Counted from the first letter of the stretch, positions 38,901 to 50,528 are shown. The stretch: 64,000 nucleotides of DNA from Chondrosia reniformis (GCA_947172415.1 OX359191.1:7549130-7613129), one strand, 5' to 3'. Numbers and translations are program-made. The notes: generated by a model from the sequence alone, not told the origin.

Positions 38901-41396
38901 ACGTAGGAAAGATATCATGAACAATGTCCGTATTGCCCTTCACAAATGGATACATGTTGTACCAGCTACTACTGGTAAAGTTAAATATTCTTCCTCTTCT
39001 GCCTGCATTTGACCCAAACCCAACCAGACTGAACTCATTTCTGTAGTCAGTGTCCGTACCAATGAGTTCATTCCTAAAGATTCGGTCAATATCACCTACT
39101 AGCTCTTGCAACCAAGCCTGCTCAGTTCGCATAGAACCTGATTCATCAATGACAAAGGTAATATCTACACAGAGTGGAGTGCCCTCCCTCACTATGTCAA
39201 AATCTCTGATTGTCTCCCCAGGTGTATACGACTGCCCTTTGTACTCACAAATGGCTGCAGCGACAATAGAGAAATGTGTGAGAGACATAAAATATTCACA
39301 TATTTCAAATTGAACTATACTAGCCAGGGATCCACCCTTTCATAGGAACACTCCCCTTTTACGCTGCACACATAATGACTACCTTAGGAACAGTGTCCTC
39401 TATACAGTACCTTTTGGGTCGGTTGTCCAGACCGGACATTGCAATCAGTAATCGAAAAAGATTATCAAGCATGCATGGTGACATCATTCTAGTGGGAAAG
39501 TTTGTAGTTGCGAGTTACCGATTGCAACATCTGGTCTGGACAACCGACCCAAAAAGCACTGTATAAGAGACAATGTATAGACACTGCATAAGGTGATATC
39601 AAGTGTTACATATTTGGATGATAAAGAAACTGGTGTAGGAAGGGGGAGAAGGGCTAGAGAAGATGTGATAGTGTTATATGAGTGAATTGTAAACCTGTTT
39701 CATTTGTCTCCTTTGAACTTATTCTCTTATATATACTTAGCAGTTATCCTGAACTATATATGCTTTTGGAGTGCAGTGCACCATGATGAACTCAAATAAT
39801 AACAGTATGACATATGATATGCTATATAACTGCCGTGAAGCATAAAGGACTTGAGAATCCTTAAAATGAAGCCAAAGTCAAGCCAACACATATCACATTA
39901 CCAAAAACAACAATTGCCCACACACTAACAAAGAACTATATACACTTTGGAATAATTACATGTACTTACATCTATAAACCAGTATATTTACATATACAGT
40001 GAAGCACGGATATACTTAATTTCATATTGCAGAAATGTACTTTGTCATAAAACATTTGAAACATTTTCACTATAATTTGTTAAGTCTGTGTTCACAAATC
40101 GATAACAATGTTCTGAATATGCTAACTTACCAGCTTGATAATCACGATCACATTCTTTTGGTTCTTTCACACGCGTTATATTACATATTGAATCATGCGC
40201 ACTGGAAGTTTCATTGCACATACAGGTCAGGCACTGATAGAGTTGACCGATTACCTCTTCGACCTTACCATCTGTGAATGCATTAGTGAAAGCTTGCACA
40301 GACAATCCTCCCTGGGATAGCTTCTTTAAATCCCATGTTGCCCCTCCGGTCCTCCAAGCCAATTTGACATAACTTTCCAAGGTGTTGCCATGCCCCCCAT
40401 CTGGTACTGCTTCACCATTAAAGGCCAATACATACTTTCTAGTAGCTTTGCTATTCTCCAAGTAGGCTAACCCTTTGGCAGTGACACCAAGAGCATCTAT
40501 CTCTGCTGAACGGAGTCGATGATTTACTATTGCATTCAACTTGAAAGAAAGATCACTTGAATTTCCAAAATTTGTAAATTTATCCAACATAGTGGCAAAA
40601 GATATACCAGTTCTATTATCCAAGTCTTCATCAGTTACTAGTACAATTTGTCTGGCTGCTTTTCGGTCATTGATCTCCTTTGAGTAATTCTTAATGGCAA
40701 ATTCCATTGCTCTGTAACCATCTTCCACTTGTCCCGTAGTTTTTAGACTATCTAAAGCCTCCTGAAACAGGCTTACGGTACCCAGAAGCTTGCCATTGGA
40801 CATTTTGTAGCTAGTTGGGTCAAAGACTCCCCTACCCTTCCAAGTACCAAAGCCAATTAGACCAAAGCGATTTGGGGCTGACGAATTACTACCTATTCCA
40901 GATAATTGGAGGGCCATATCCAGTTGGGATATCATGCTCTTCAGCCAGAATTGCTCTTCGACCATGGACCCCGATTCATCCACTACGAATAGAAAATCGG
41001 CTGCATTGAGCAGAAACGGACCTGAATGTCTGGATCTTGGGTCTTTTACCTGCTTGTACGTTTCTCCCGGATGATAGCTCTTACCGTTCACAGAACATGC
41101 TACAAGGAAACATTAAATCGTATATAAACGCCTGGATTCAAACTGCAGCAATGTGAAAATCAACACTAGCGACCACTTACAGCAAATATCTTCGTCGGGT
41201 GCTCGTATACACTCCACCGGGGCTGGATCGTTGGGATCTGTTTGGAGAAAATAAAAACAGAAACAACCTCATATACAGCAGATCTCAGCTCGTAAACTGT
41301 AGAGTATTACCGTAACTCACTCGTCGTTCTAAATACGGACTGTCCTGTCGTCGCGTATAGGACCATAAAGATACAATAAAGACGCAACGCTACCAT
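35990..41396 (-). CDS. Secreted VWA-VWA-VWC-Ig-LamG matrix-type protein
   Basis: Twelve exons from ATG 41396: 41321-41396, 41181-41237, 40131-41099, 38524-39254, 37743-38289, 37646-37678, 37122-37436, 36760-36847, 36596-36671, 36392-36528, 36237-36337, 35990-36192, giving 1110 residues in frame. Seen: hydrophobic signal peptide (MVALRLYCIFMVLYATTG); two VWA domains, each with a MIDAS DESGS (FVVDESGSM, FVIDESGSM) and a later TDED; both repeats open with GxSYxPGET and close with WDLKKL..GGL..AFT; a VWC-like cysteine module ending CCPVC; an Ig domain (C...W...DAGFYTC); and a C-terminal laminin-G-like domain with LYFNGSIKG and terminal cysteines. No membrane segment. Probably an extracellular adhesion or matrix protein; the exact partner is unknown. 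Exon 37646-37678 is only 33 bp, and its upstream intron is about 64 bp. Confidence 0.85.
39405..39561. mobile_element. 157-bp MITE with ~50-bp inverted ends, TA-flanked
   Basis: The ends CAGTACCTTTTGGGTCGGTT and AACCGACCCAAAAAGCACTG are complementary, and the match extends inward about 50 bp with a few mismatches. TA (possibly TATA) lies on both sides, as left by Tc1/mariner-type insertion. It is in intron 3 of the VWA gene. Confidence 0.8.
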
Positions 41397-41662
41397 CGCT
41401 GGCGGTGCGGTGCTATCCTCGGAGTCTGCGGTTCAGCGGAGGAGGTACGTACATATGGGATACACAGATACATTTATGATAAGGAACTACAGGCCACGCC
41501 CAGCCGACGACCATTTTACTACGGTCGGTACTTGTGCAACTGAGCATGCGCTATGGTCTTAGAGTCACATGGTCTAAGGGAGACGCCCAGCTAGGGCTCT
41601 AATTCAAGAAAACACCAACATAACAACCGAGTTCCATCTTTCACCATCCCTTACTCTCCTAA
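41397..41662. promoter_or_regulatory. Shared head-to-head promoter, VWA gene / Y-box gene
   Basis: Only 266 bp separate the two start codons, which point away from each other. The interval is relatively GC-rich for this window. No TATA box is obvious. Confidence 0.6.
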
Positions 41663-43252
41663 ATGTCTGAGACAGAAGTTAAAGAAGAGCTACAGGACCC
41701 AGTCCAAAAGGAGTTTAATGGTTAGGAGGCGTTGCCTAGCAATTGGTTTGGCATGCCTGGTGCATAACTAAATTATTTAATTCGCACGTATTTGTCTCCC
41801 TGCGTATTGTAGCACCCATTCTAACCGGAGTAGTAAAGTGGTTTAACGTGAAGCATGGCTATGGATTTATTACAAAGTAAGAATGAATTAGCCATAAACA
41901 CCTATGCGTAGACAATTAAATCACTTTCTGTACTTGCACTAGACTTGTAGTTATTTAATAGGGACAGAAGGTATACTTGGCTAATAAGTTGTTATTAAGA
42001 CTAAACATCTTGCTTGCTTGTTATACTCAGGGAGGATAATGAAGATGTGTTTGTCCATCAGACTGCCATAATTAAGAACAATCCAACGAAATTGGACCGC
42101 AGTGTGGGCGAGGGAGAGGAAGTAGAGTTCATCATCATCGAAGGGGCCAAAGTGAGAACTTTGCACATGCTGAAAGTGTAGCTATCCATGGTCTCCAATA
42201 GGCCCTGTCCACTCCCCATGGTCTCCAATAGGTTCTGTCCACTCCCCATGGTCTCCAATAGGCCCTGTCCACTCCCCATGGTCTCCAATAGGCCCTGTCC
42301 ACTCCCCATGGTCTCCAATAGGCCCTGTCCACTCCCCATGGTCTCCAATAGGCCCTGTCCACTCCCCATGGTCTCCAATAGGTCCTGTCCACTCCCCATG
42401 GTCTCCAATAGGCCCTGTCCACTCCCCATGGTCTCCAATAGGCCCTGTCCACTCCCCATGGTCTCCAATAGGCCCTGTCCACTCCCCATGGTCTCCAATA
42501 GGCCCTGTCCACTCCCCATTTCGTTCTGTAGGGTCCTGAAGCAGCTCAAGTCACTGGGCCTAACGGAGCTCCAGTTGAAGGCAGCAAGTACGCTCGCAAG
42601 CGCTACCAACGGGGATACAGGGGGAGACGGGGTCGAGGTCGTGGCCGTGGCCGTGGCAGAGGAAGGAGTAGGGGTCGGGGTCCCCCAGCCAATGAACAAG
42701 AACTGGAGGAAGAAGAAGGAGATCAACAGCAAGTAGTTCCAGTATGTGGTCTCTGCATCCCATAGTTAGTGTAGTGTCTGTGAGAGCCTGTATGTGTCAT
42801 CTACCAGGATGGTTTCCAAGAAGAAGAGATTGACGAACAACCCAGGGGAAGAGGACGTGGTGGTTACCGAGGTTACCGAGGAAGGGGTCGAGGTCGTGGA
42901 CGTGGCAGGGGAAGGGGCCGTGGTCGTGGCCGTGGTGGCGGTGGAGGCGGTTACCAGGGATATGGAGGCGGATATAGAGTGAGTCAGATTTGTGCTAGTA
43001 TATCCAAGTGAATTATCTTATCATCTGCCAACCCATTCATATAGCGTCGTCGCAGGCCAAACCAAAATAGAGAAGACGAAGAAGAAGAACAAAGAGAAGT
43101 TAGTGGAAGTGGAAACCGTAATCTAGTAAGAATTTCAACCACAACCATTTATATTTATACTTGCTTTCCAGGAAGTGGAACAGATTGAGAAGAGGGAAAT
43201 CGATGAAGGTCCCCCTCATCAGGAAGCAGTTGCTGAGAATAATGAAGAATAA
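41663..43252 (+). CDS. YBX: Y-box cold-shock-domain protein
   Basis: Single-stranded DNA/RNA-binding protein of mRNPs. Seven exons (41663-41720, 41813-41876, 42031-42151, 42532-42741, 42808-42978, 43045-43125, 43172-43252) give 261 residues. The cold-shock domain is at ~20-92: [15 protein letters not shown] (RNP1), [10 protein letters not shown] (RNP2), [20 protein letters not shown], then [15 protein letters not shown] exactly as in animal YBX proteins. The C-terminal half is an alternation of Arg/Gly-rich runs ([10 protein letters not shown]) and acidic EEEEGDQ stretches, the usual YBX tail. Intron 42152-42531 contains a splice-site minisatellite. The gene shares a 266-bp upstream interval with the divergent VWA gene. 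Confidence 0.96.
42184..42531 (+). repeat. Intronic 30-bp minisatellite ending in the true 3' splice site
   Basis: Eleven full 30-bp units plus a partial first one, with AG at 42201, 42231 and so on in steps of 30. A unit reads GCCCTGTCCACTCCCCATGG followed by TCTCCAATAG. The real acceptor (TTCTGTAG, 42531) falls exactly one unit after the last canonical AATAG, so the terminal unit is a diverged copy. Some units carry GTCCTG, like exon start GGTCCTG. Confidence 0.95.
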
Positions 43253-43877
43253 CTTCTATAATCTCTGATCAATTTGTAGTTGCTACAGCAACATAAGTAA
43301 CTCATATTCAGTAGCCATCGCATTAACTAACTAGTAACCATCACTCATCGCTCAGTGTTAAGCCATCGCATTAACTAACTAGAAACCATCACTCAGTGTT
43401 AAGCCATCACACACTACTCTATTTGATTAAAAGTCCATCGTAGACCTTAGCTCGCATTATTGTCTTGCCATCATTTGTGCGTTACAAACTTGCTTTTTTG
43501 TAACAATTGTTTGTTAAAGCACTAAAATGTGTTTTTTTTCTAAGAATTTCATTTGGAGAAATAATCACAGGAACTGATGTAAGGCTGGAAACCCAGGGTA
43601 TATTATTCCACCCATAGAAGGTGGGAAGTTTTAAACAAGTCTCTTTCACAGGCAACCTCAATCTGATAACAATGTACCTCATAATAGAATAAGGATTTCT
43701 TTTAACTGCGTCGAACTTATCTTTGGAAAGATGACCCTTCCAAAGATAATGTACTTCATGCACCTTGCTAACTGGGAATTAACTAACAGAACCAACGACT
43801 TGGTAAGTATACTGTACTTATGAACTTTACCAACATTACAATATTAAAGAATTAGAAATTCATGCATTTAATTGTCT
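43253..43877. other. Convergent 3' UTR interval (Y-box / RPL22) with direct repeat
   Basis: Contains an imperfect direct repeat at about 43313-43403 (AGCCATCGCATTAACTAACT then AG(T/A)AACCATCACTC). No ORF is supported. Confidence 0.6.
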
Positions 43878-44783
43878 CTAGTCCTCTCCTTCCCCGTCAT
43901 CAGCATTGATCTGGAAGTATCGTAACTCATACTTGTTCTTCCCGTTAGCAACCACTCTCACATAGTCGCGGAGAGTGTTCTTTTTTAAGAATTTCTTTGT
44001 TAAATACTTCAAGTATCTAAAAGGGATAGTAAAACACACAATCAGTCCAGCAACAGTTTAAATTCCAAGCCAAATATTTAACTCCACATTCGCATTAAAA
44101 GCGCCTCCCTTCCTTTAACATGGTTTGTTTAAATCCTTATTTTTAATTCTAAGAAATTGCCCAGATCCCAATCTAAAACCCTCACAGCTAATACATAGGA
44201 GGTGCTCTCAGCTCACCGTTTAGAAAATGGAATAGTTGTCTTAACTTGAACATCAGAGTCTGCTGCGAGGACTTGGACACTTGTTCCGAGGTTTGACAGC
44301 TTTCCATCCACCTTAATTCTCTCCTTCAAGAATTGAACCTTACAGATATGTCAAGTGGTGGAGTTAGGGAAGGTACCCTAATCCATTTGGAACATTACAG
44401 CATGATGCAAATGAACAAGGTAAACATCGCAGAATAATATTTTAACGGCAGAACTACCAGCACACAGCACTGGCGAAGAACCACGTGGCATGCACAAGAT
44501 TTGAAGGACTGTAATGCTTCAGGGTGGATGAAAGTAAATATACGTTAAGCTACTACTAGGGAAAGGGTTTTGTGGCTAAACTCACTAAAGGTCCAACTTC
44601 CATAATTTCATCATCTACTGGAACGGAACAGTCAATTGTAAACGTTGCGTCCACTTTCTTCGGTTTTCCTTTTCCCTTTTGTACCTAAAGGTTGGTGGAC
44701 ATATTTTAACATGAACTGCTGTAGGAACAAAATAGTAACCCCAAAAGACATGTTAATCATCTTACCTTCTTTTGAACTGGCAT
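43878..44783 (-). CDS. RPL22: 60S ribosomal protein L22
   Basis: Large-subunit ribosomal protein eL22. Four exons (44766-44783, 44586-44684, 44217-44338, 43878-44016) give 125 residues, close to the usual length. Seen: a Lys-rich N-terminus (MPVQKK then QKGKGKPKK), [20 protein letters not shown]-like [45 protein letters not shown] and [17 protein letters not shown] at the acidic C-terminus. Exon 1 encodes six residues. Its start lies 168 bp from that of the divergent R-SNARE. Confidence 0.97.
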
Positions 44784-44951
44784 CGTGGGTTCGCAACAAG
44801 ATGATGCTTTTCGAAATGGATTTACTTCTTACAATACACACGTGGGTGCACACGTGGGTGTGATATCGTCCACATACCGATACTTTAAGGTTTCCCCTAA
44901 AAGCACGTGACATCCTCAGACAGGAAGCAGTAAAACTAGCTGAGAATCGAA
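44784..44951. promoter_or_regulatory. Bidirectional promoter, RPL22 / R-SNARE
   Basis: 168 bp separate the two divergent start codons. The interval must hold both core promoters and 5' UTRs. A CACGTGGGTGCACACGTGGG tandem (E-box-like CACGTG) lies just inside at about 44838-44857. Confidence 0.65.
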
Positions 44952-46134
44952 ATGTAAGTAGAGCAATGATACACTCTAGTCCTCGACTAAATTATAGTCT
45001 TAGTATGCAAGCTCTCTTTAGGTTTAGTTCCCCTATAGGCTCTTTTACAGAATAGGCATAGCATGTAGGAAAATGGTATCTTAGATTTTTTATACGTATA
45101 ACATTGTTTATCGTGAAAGTTCAATTTTCTGTGTATATGAAATAGGAGTACTTGGGGAGTGTCTGATTGAGTGTGTGATCATGCATGCAATGTAAACTGC
45201 TTGCTTGGGCAGTGTGAATATCTGCACATTTTCATTATTTAGGGCAAGTGAGGGTGAAGATCCGATTGGTGCAATTCAGGATAAGGTGAATAAGACCACA
45301 GAGACAATGAAGGAGAATATTAAGGAAGTTTTAAAGAGAGAGGAAAATCTTAAAACTACTGAAGTAACCACAAGTCAGTGGTTCTAAGAGTAGCAACAGT
45401 TAAATAATACACTCACAGTTGGCTAATTTATCACAAAAATGGCTGGATATGTTTAGAGTCGGAAATACAAATTGTTACCTGACCCCCCCTGTATGGGGTA
45501 CATTTAGTTAGTGATTGTTTATGTGTATATTTCCTCTATTTGCTGTTATTTTAGTATTTATTTCCTAATTAGGACATTTGAATGAGGAATCAGCATTATT
45601 TCATCATAATGCTCAACGTTTGAAACGCAAATATTTTTTCAAAAATGTCAAAGTTGGTCAATCTCTTTCTGGTTGAATAAGTTATCCATCACATATATAT
45701 ATTCATTGTTTTCACAGATTTGGATCATTCTAATTGTTACATTGATCATTATTCTAATTACTTTAATAGGTAAGTATATATATTTGCATATATACGTATG
45801 TACTATAATAAAAATTAACTACATGAATTATCTAAAACACCTTATATTCCAAAGACTATACCTATAAAGCTAAGGAAACATAGAAAATAGACTAAAACAA
45901 TTTTCTTAGACTAATGATTTAGGGCAAACCAAAGTGGAGCTTTGGGCGAGGATACAGTAAGGCTTCTTTTCTTTCTTTCTTTCTTTGCTGCATGGGCCCA
46001 GACAGCTGTTTCTGTAAATATCACCCTTTAGCAGTGAACCTGGTGACATTATAGTGTCACCTTTCTCTTTCTCTTTTGCTACAGCTGCTCTCGCTATAAT
46101 TGGCACTTTTAACAGTCAAAATGCTCAAAATTGA
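44952..46134 (+). CDS. VAMP: VAMP/synaptobrevin-type R-SNARE
   Basis: Tail-anchored vesicle SNARE. Exons 44952-44953, 45243-45373, 45573-45652, 45718-45769 and probably 46085-46134 give 104 residues. The initiator ATG is split: AT ends exon 1 (before GTAAGT) and G opens exon 2, giving MASEGEDP. The SNARE motif AIQDKVNKTTETMKENIKEV, LKREENL (zero-layer Arg), then FHHNAQRLKRKYFFKNVK aligns without gaps to animal VAMPs. A Leu/Ile/Val membrane segment (WIILIVTLIIILITLI) follows. The last exon is less certain. I chose the one with the strongest polypyrimidine tract (46061-46084); an acceptor at 45920-45921 would give a different short tail. AATAAA at 46153-46158 fits the chosen end. Confidence 0.88.
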
Positions 46135-46152
46135 ACATACTGACTTAATGCA

Positions 46153-46158
46153 AATAAA
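46153..46158 (+). terminator. R-SNARE polyadenylation signal AATAAA
   Basis: Nineteen bases past the chosen stop codon, which supports that choice of last exon. Confidence 0.5.
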
Positions 46159-46294
46159 ATATTATATTATACTGTATTATCAATACATATACATTATTCT
46201 TTGACCAATAATATTTTGTGGCATGCAAAATTGTAGCATACAAAATAATACACATTTATACACACAAGGTTTAGAATCCTCTTAATTATTCTAA

Positions 46295-47347
46295 TCAACC
46301 AATGAGCCACTTTATAATCTCCCATATATCATGCACAACAACATTGTAGCCAAGGGCACTGCACAGCTCCAAAGTCTTCTTCATGGCTTTAGTGGTTTCC
46401 AACTTGACCAAGTCCTTTATGTCAATTGTCCTCAACAAAACTACCAAATTATCTAAATTTTCACCGATGGCTGGACAAAATCCAGCTTTCACGTAACATT
46501 CTGGATGAGAAGCAAACCCAAATGTGGATATCTCTGCACAAGTACCATTCTGCTGGTAAGCTGAACTGTTGTAGAGAACAGATGTCAGACATCTGCGAAC
46601 TTTTGGGATCCACAGCTGGCCCTACGTGAACAAGAGGAGGATGAGCAGGAAAGTCACAATGATATTACTCCCATCACACTATATTCACATCATGCATTTC
46701 ATTGCCGAAACTGTTGTCAAAACTATTGCTCTATAGGAATGGTCTAATAATCCACACCACTTTACCACTGCAGTATTACATATATACTCTTATGCAGTCA
46801 CATATATAACTACCATTTTTAATCAAAGGTATGTAATTAATATTCAATTAATCATCATTTGAATCATTACTCATCAAGGAGGAGTCCAGACCTATATGGT
46901 CTGGTCATCGTTTGGGAAGCCCTCGTCTCCATCAAATGGAGTTAGTCACTTCCTGTTAATTCTTGGATCCCTCATATATTATAGATTATCTACAGTTGGT
47001 CAATTGGCTGCCCCGCCCCTCTACAAATTAGGGCCAACTATCAATGTTTTCATGGAGTATAAGTTACTACATGGTATGTAGGGTCTAGTTTCAGACTGAC
47101 TGTCCCTTACCTCGAGAGTAAATTTAGGAATAGCCTCCGTAAACCTGACGCAGTACTTCCCCGCATACCCCAATGCGTATCCATCCGGTCCGCAGGGGAT
47201 TCGTTTCTCCACACACTTGGGATAAAATGAACAGTTTCCTTGACTTGCCCATTGTTCGCAGGTTTTGTTTATTAGGCTAAAAGCGGCGGTTAAGCTTAGT
47301 AGAAGCGATAAGCTGAGTACTTCTGTCAGTCCCAGCATCTTTGCCAT
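46295..47347 (-). CDS. Small secreted cysteine-rich protein
   Basis: Two exons (47111-47347, 46295-46621) encode 187 residues. I chose the ATG at 47347 because it starts a clean signal peptide (MAKMLGLTEVLSLSLLLSLT). The mature part has ~10 cysteines: CEQW, CSFYPKC, IPCGPDGYALGYAGKYCVRF, then in exon 2 RRCLTSVLY, CAEISTFGFASHPECYVKAGFC and a late C. The GPDGY..GY...YC.RF and FASHPECYV.AGFC patterns recall secreted stanniocalcin-like proteins of animals, from memory and not confirmed. No membrane anchor. It lies 186 bp downstream of the receptor gene on the same strand. Function unknown; a hormone-like or matrix role is speculative. Confidence 0.75.
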
Positions 47348-47533
47348 CTTTAAGCACACTAAACGGAATCACGAGGCGACCAAGCGTAGAATAATGTACA
47401 TACCAGTCCTATGAACTACAACAAATTAAAAGGTGTTGTAATAATTTTACTATATAGTCTATATACGTATATTTATGAAATGTTGTAGAGCTGTAATTAA
47501 TCAGTACTCAATTTATATTACAACACAATTCCT

Positions 47534-50528
47534 TCAAAGTTGCACTGATTGCTTTTTCACTGCCCTGTGAGTACAGCAGGAGTATGATATCAAAATAAGG
47601 CTCATTACAGCCACAAAGGATCCACCTGGTATAATGTAGAGCAAGCCAGCAATAGGAACAGGTGCTACAGATGCTAGCTTTGTTGACAACACAGAAAATT
47701 GTTGAAATCTGAACGCAAAAGCTGACAAGCGCATGCTCTCTGAAAGGGAGAACAGTATGATGAGAATCATTGCAACGAGATAGTGATATAGGAGGTGCTT
47801 CAGTTGTGGTTTCAATGAAAAGAATTGCATCCCTCCCATGGAACGATCCACTTTAGTCTTAGTCTTCACCTCATTCAGCTCCTATAAATGTGTAACATAT
47901 ATAAGCCTATACAATGGCCAGCCTATTTAGTCTCTAGTTTGTCATTTGCTAATATGTTAGCAACCAAATTAATAGCAAATATATATATGGTTAAATAGCC
48001 ACAAAGCTGCAGATAGCTCCCCTCATATAACTATATTAAGGTAAAACTTTAGAGTGCGTGCATATACATAAAACACTGCCTTATGTCTCTATTCCTATAT
48101 GTATACATGCTTACCTGTTTTGTTTTCCAAGTAATATAAATGAGCATCAGGTTGCCAAGGAGAAGTATGATACCAAAAGGGATCACAAACATGTAAAAAC
48201 CATTTGCCTCTTCCTTGTCCACACAGAAAATAGTCGGCCTCCTTGGCATTACAACAATGGGCTGGCGGAATAACTTGACCACACCAGGTAGTATAGCCAT
48301 GATTGCCAAGGTAACAGCAAGGAATGATGTCTTGGCAGTTCTGAGGATATTGTATTTGGGCTTGTTTCCATTATCCAGGAGATACTTCATTAAAGCAATA
48401 ACAATACTCATCAGCCAGACCACTCCCATGGCCATTGTTAGAGAGTGAAACAGAAAATCTACAGGTATAGAAGTGAGAATTTTACAAATTGAAACTTGCA
48501 GCATTTTAAATATTATAATCATACATACACAGAGAAGCATGTATTCTGCATGGTAGCAATAGCTGACAAAATGTACATGATAATGAATACTATACATAGC
48601 CAACAGTATAATAGTATTAGACGCTAACCAGATATCTTGCAAGTTGTTGTAGAATCTCCTCTCTCATACAGAGAAGAAAGGCTAGCATCTGGTACAGGAC
48701 AAAACAGGCTGGCATGTGCATCTTTGGTTGCCATGGAGAGGTACATTGAAGCTATGAAAGCAGCTTTAGAGAAAGGTGTAAGTGATACAGACATTTGATT
48801 TTGAAAGGAATATACGTAGGTACATACTATTAATTCTAAGTGCATGTGTTTATCATTTTGGATGAGTTATGTATTTACTCACACATGGTGCCAGCCAGTA
48901 TGGAAATTACTATGGTAATACCATATGGAAAGACGAGTTCAGGCCTATATACATGGAAATTAAGTATTATTATTACCTTCCTAATTTTTTAGACTTTCAA
49001 ATTTTTTTAAAAATAATGTAAACTGACACTTTTTTAATGGATGTTGCATTAATGAAGCCTGTCACCATAGCAATCAACAACAAGATCAGAAGCAATCCAA
49101 ACATCACATCTTGAAGCTCTAAGGCTATGTCGGGATATTGCCAAGTCTCAAGACAGCTGTCTGAGCCAAAGTTAAAACTTATACCTTCACCAATAAAATA
49201 AAATTTATATATACACAGATATATACGTATACATATATAGACATTATGAATGTAGAAACATATACTTACCTCCAAAGGAACAGGCTTTAGCTTCAGATAC
49301 TGAATTTTGAGGCATTAAGCTACAATACGGCATGTGGAGGTATTTTAAAATCGGCCATTCCTTTTCACAATCTTTTACAAAATCATTTATTTTCTCATCA
49401 GCTTTCCTCCATGCAGCTTTGCACTCGACATCTCGAGTATACTCACAAAATGAATGATTGATTGAGAGAATCAAATTCTCATTATCAAGTACAGGTGGAA
49501 AAATGTATTGGCAGACTGCAAGCTGTGCAGTGGGAAGACAATTTGGCCACTCTTTTCCAATTTCATTAAAAAGATACCACAATACAAGATGCAATAGGGA
49601 GGTCATTTTAGGGCCTGTGAATCCCAAAAGTACTTTAACAATTCCATCATTGGAAACATTAGAATAGCCAGCATTTGATTTAGCATCTCTCAAGTCTTGA
49701 AAGCAAATGTTTTCTTCTGAAATTTCTGAATTATTACGACCATAACAGAAGGTAGCTACTGTCAAGTTTGTATTGGATGGAAATATTGGAATCAGTGGAA
49801 TAGTATCAAGAGCGATCTACATAAGTAAAATAACAAAGAAATGGAGAATGTACTTGTAGGAGAAGGTAAAATCTACGTATATATCAATGTTTCATGATCA
49901 GTGATGGGGAGTAATTTTAGTTGCGTTCATTATATATAACAAAAATTTTCATTGCTGATAGCTCCAATATACTTATCTATCATCAATGTTTCAATATGGC
50001 AATGGAGCAACTATATATCATCATAATATAGAAATGAATTTGATATTTTATGTACGTAAGTGCATACATATATATGTATATACATATAGAATGTATCTTC
50101 ACTTATACCTTACAACCAGAGTCTTCTACTGCTAATTCCTGGTAAATGGACGGAGTTACTGAACTACTGTAATCAACAACTGAGCTGCTCTTATTGCTAC
50201 TATTATGATCAGACTTATCCTTCCCCTTGCTGCTTTGTATATAATCCAAATAACACTCAGTTGCCAAACAGGTATGGAGGGCAAATGCAAAACCCAGACA
50301 AAAGAGCACCTCTACCACGCCCTTGAAGGCTAGTAACATCCAACACAGAGAACTTGCCTTCTTTGGAATCAAGGCTTTCAGGAAACTTAGCCTTGTCCCC
50401 TTCTTCCTATGTTCTTCATTTAAGCCTTCACCACTTGTAGTGATATGATCATTGTTAAAGGAAGTATAGTCCATTAGACCAGTGCTCTCCAACTCATCAC
50501 TCCGGATCCCTCTGTTTGGTTTTGCCAT
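47534..50528 (-). CDS. Frizzled-like (class F-like) receptor, copy 1
   Basis: Seven exons (50109-50528, 49270-49816, 49028-49184, 48883-48944, 48629-48751, 48115-48458, 47534-47881) give 666 residues in frame. Seen: ~56 cytosolic-type residues, a hydrophobic segment (CWMLLAFKGVVEVLFCLGFA), an ectodomain with Frizzled-CRD-like cysteine spacing (CLPTAQLAVCQYIFPPV; FC...C...C; LHMPYCSLMP), then seven membrane segments. Class F hints are the paired cysteines of the first outer loop (FCPVP...TTTCKIS), IFCVDKEEANGFYMFVIPFG before TM5, and a Lys-rich third inner loop. The short tail after TM7 (CCTHRAVKKQ) has no KTxxxW, the Dishevelled-binding motif of Frizzleds. The extra N-terminal segment could be a signal anchor, giving eight membrane spans. 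Receptor identity is an inference; the 7TM and paralogy are clear. Confidence 0.75.
49905..49985. repeat. Dispersed element, copy 2 (see 9292)
   Basis: Carries GGGAGTAATTTTAGTTGCGTT and, in inverted orientation relative to the 9292 copy, the GATAGATAAGTATATTGGAGC-type piece. It is in intron 1 of receptor copy 1 and absent from copy 2, so it inserted after the duplication or was lost. Confidence 0.5.

Noticed and set aside
42058-42763. Open frames on both strands over the Y-box minisatellite
   Set aside because: They are shadows of the 30-bp repeat and of the Arg/Gly-rich exon, with no independent support.
45922-45960. Alternative last exon for the R-SNARE ending in a Trp-containing tail
   Set aside because: The frame works, but its polypyrimidine tract is weak and no polyadenylation signal follows closely. 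The exon at 46085 has a much stronger acceptor and an AATAAA just after it.
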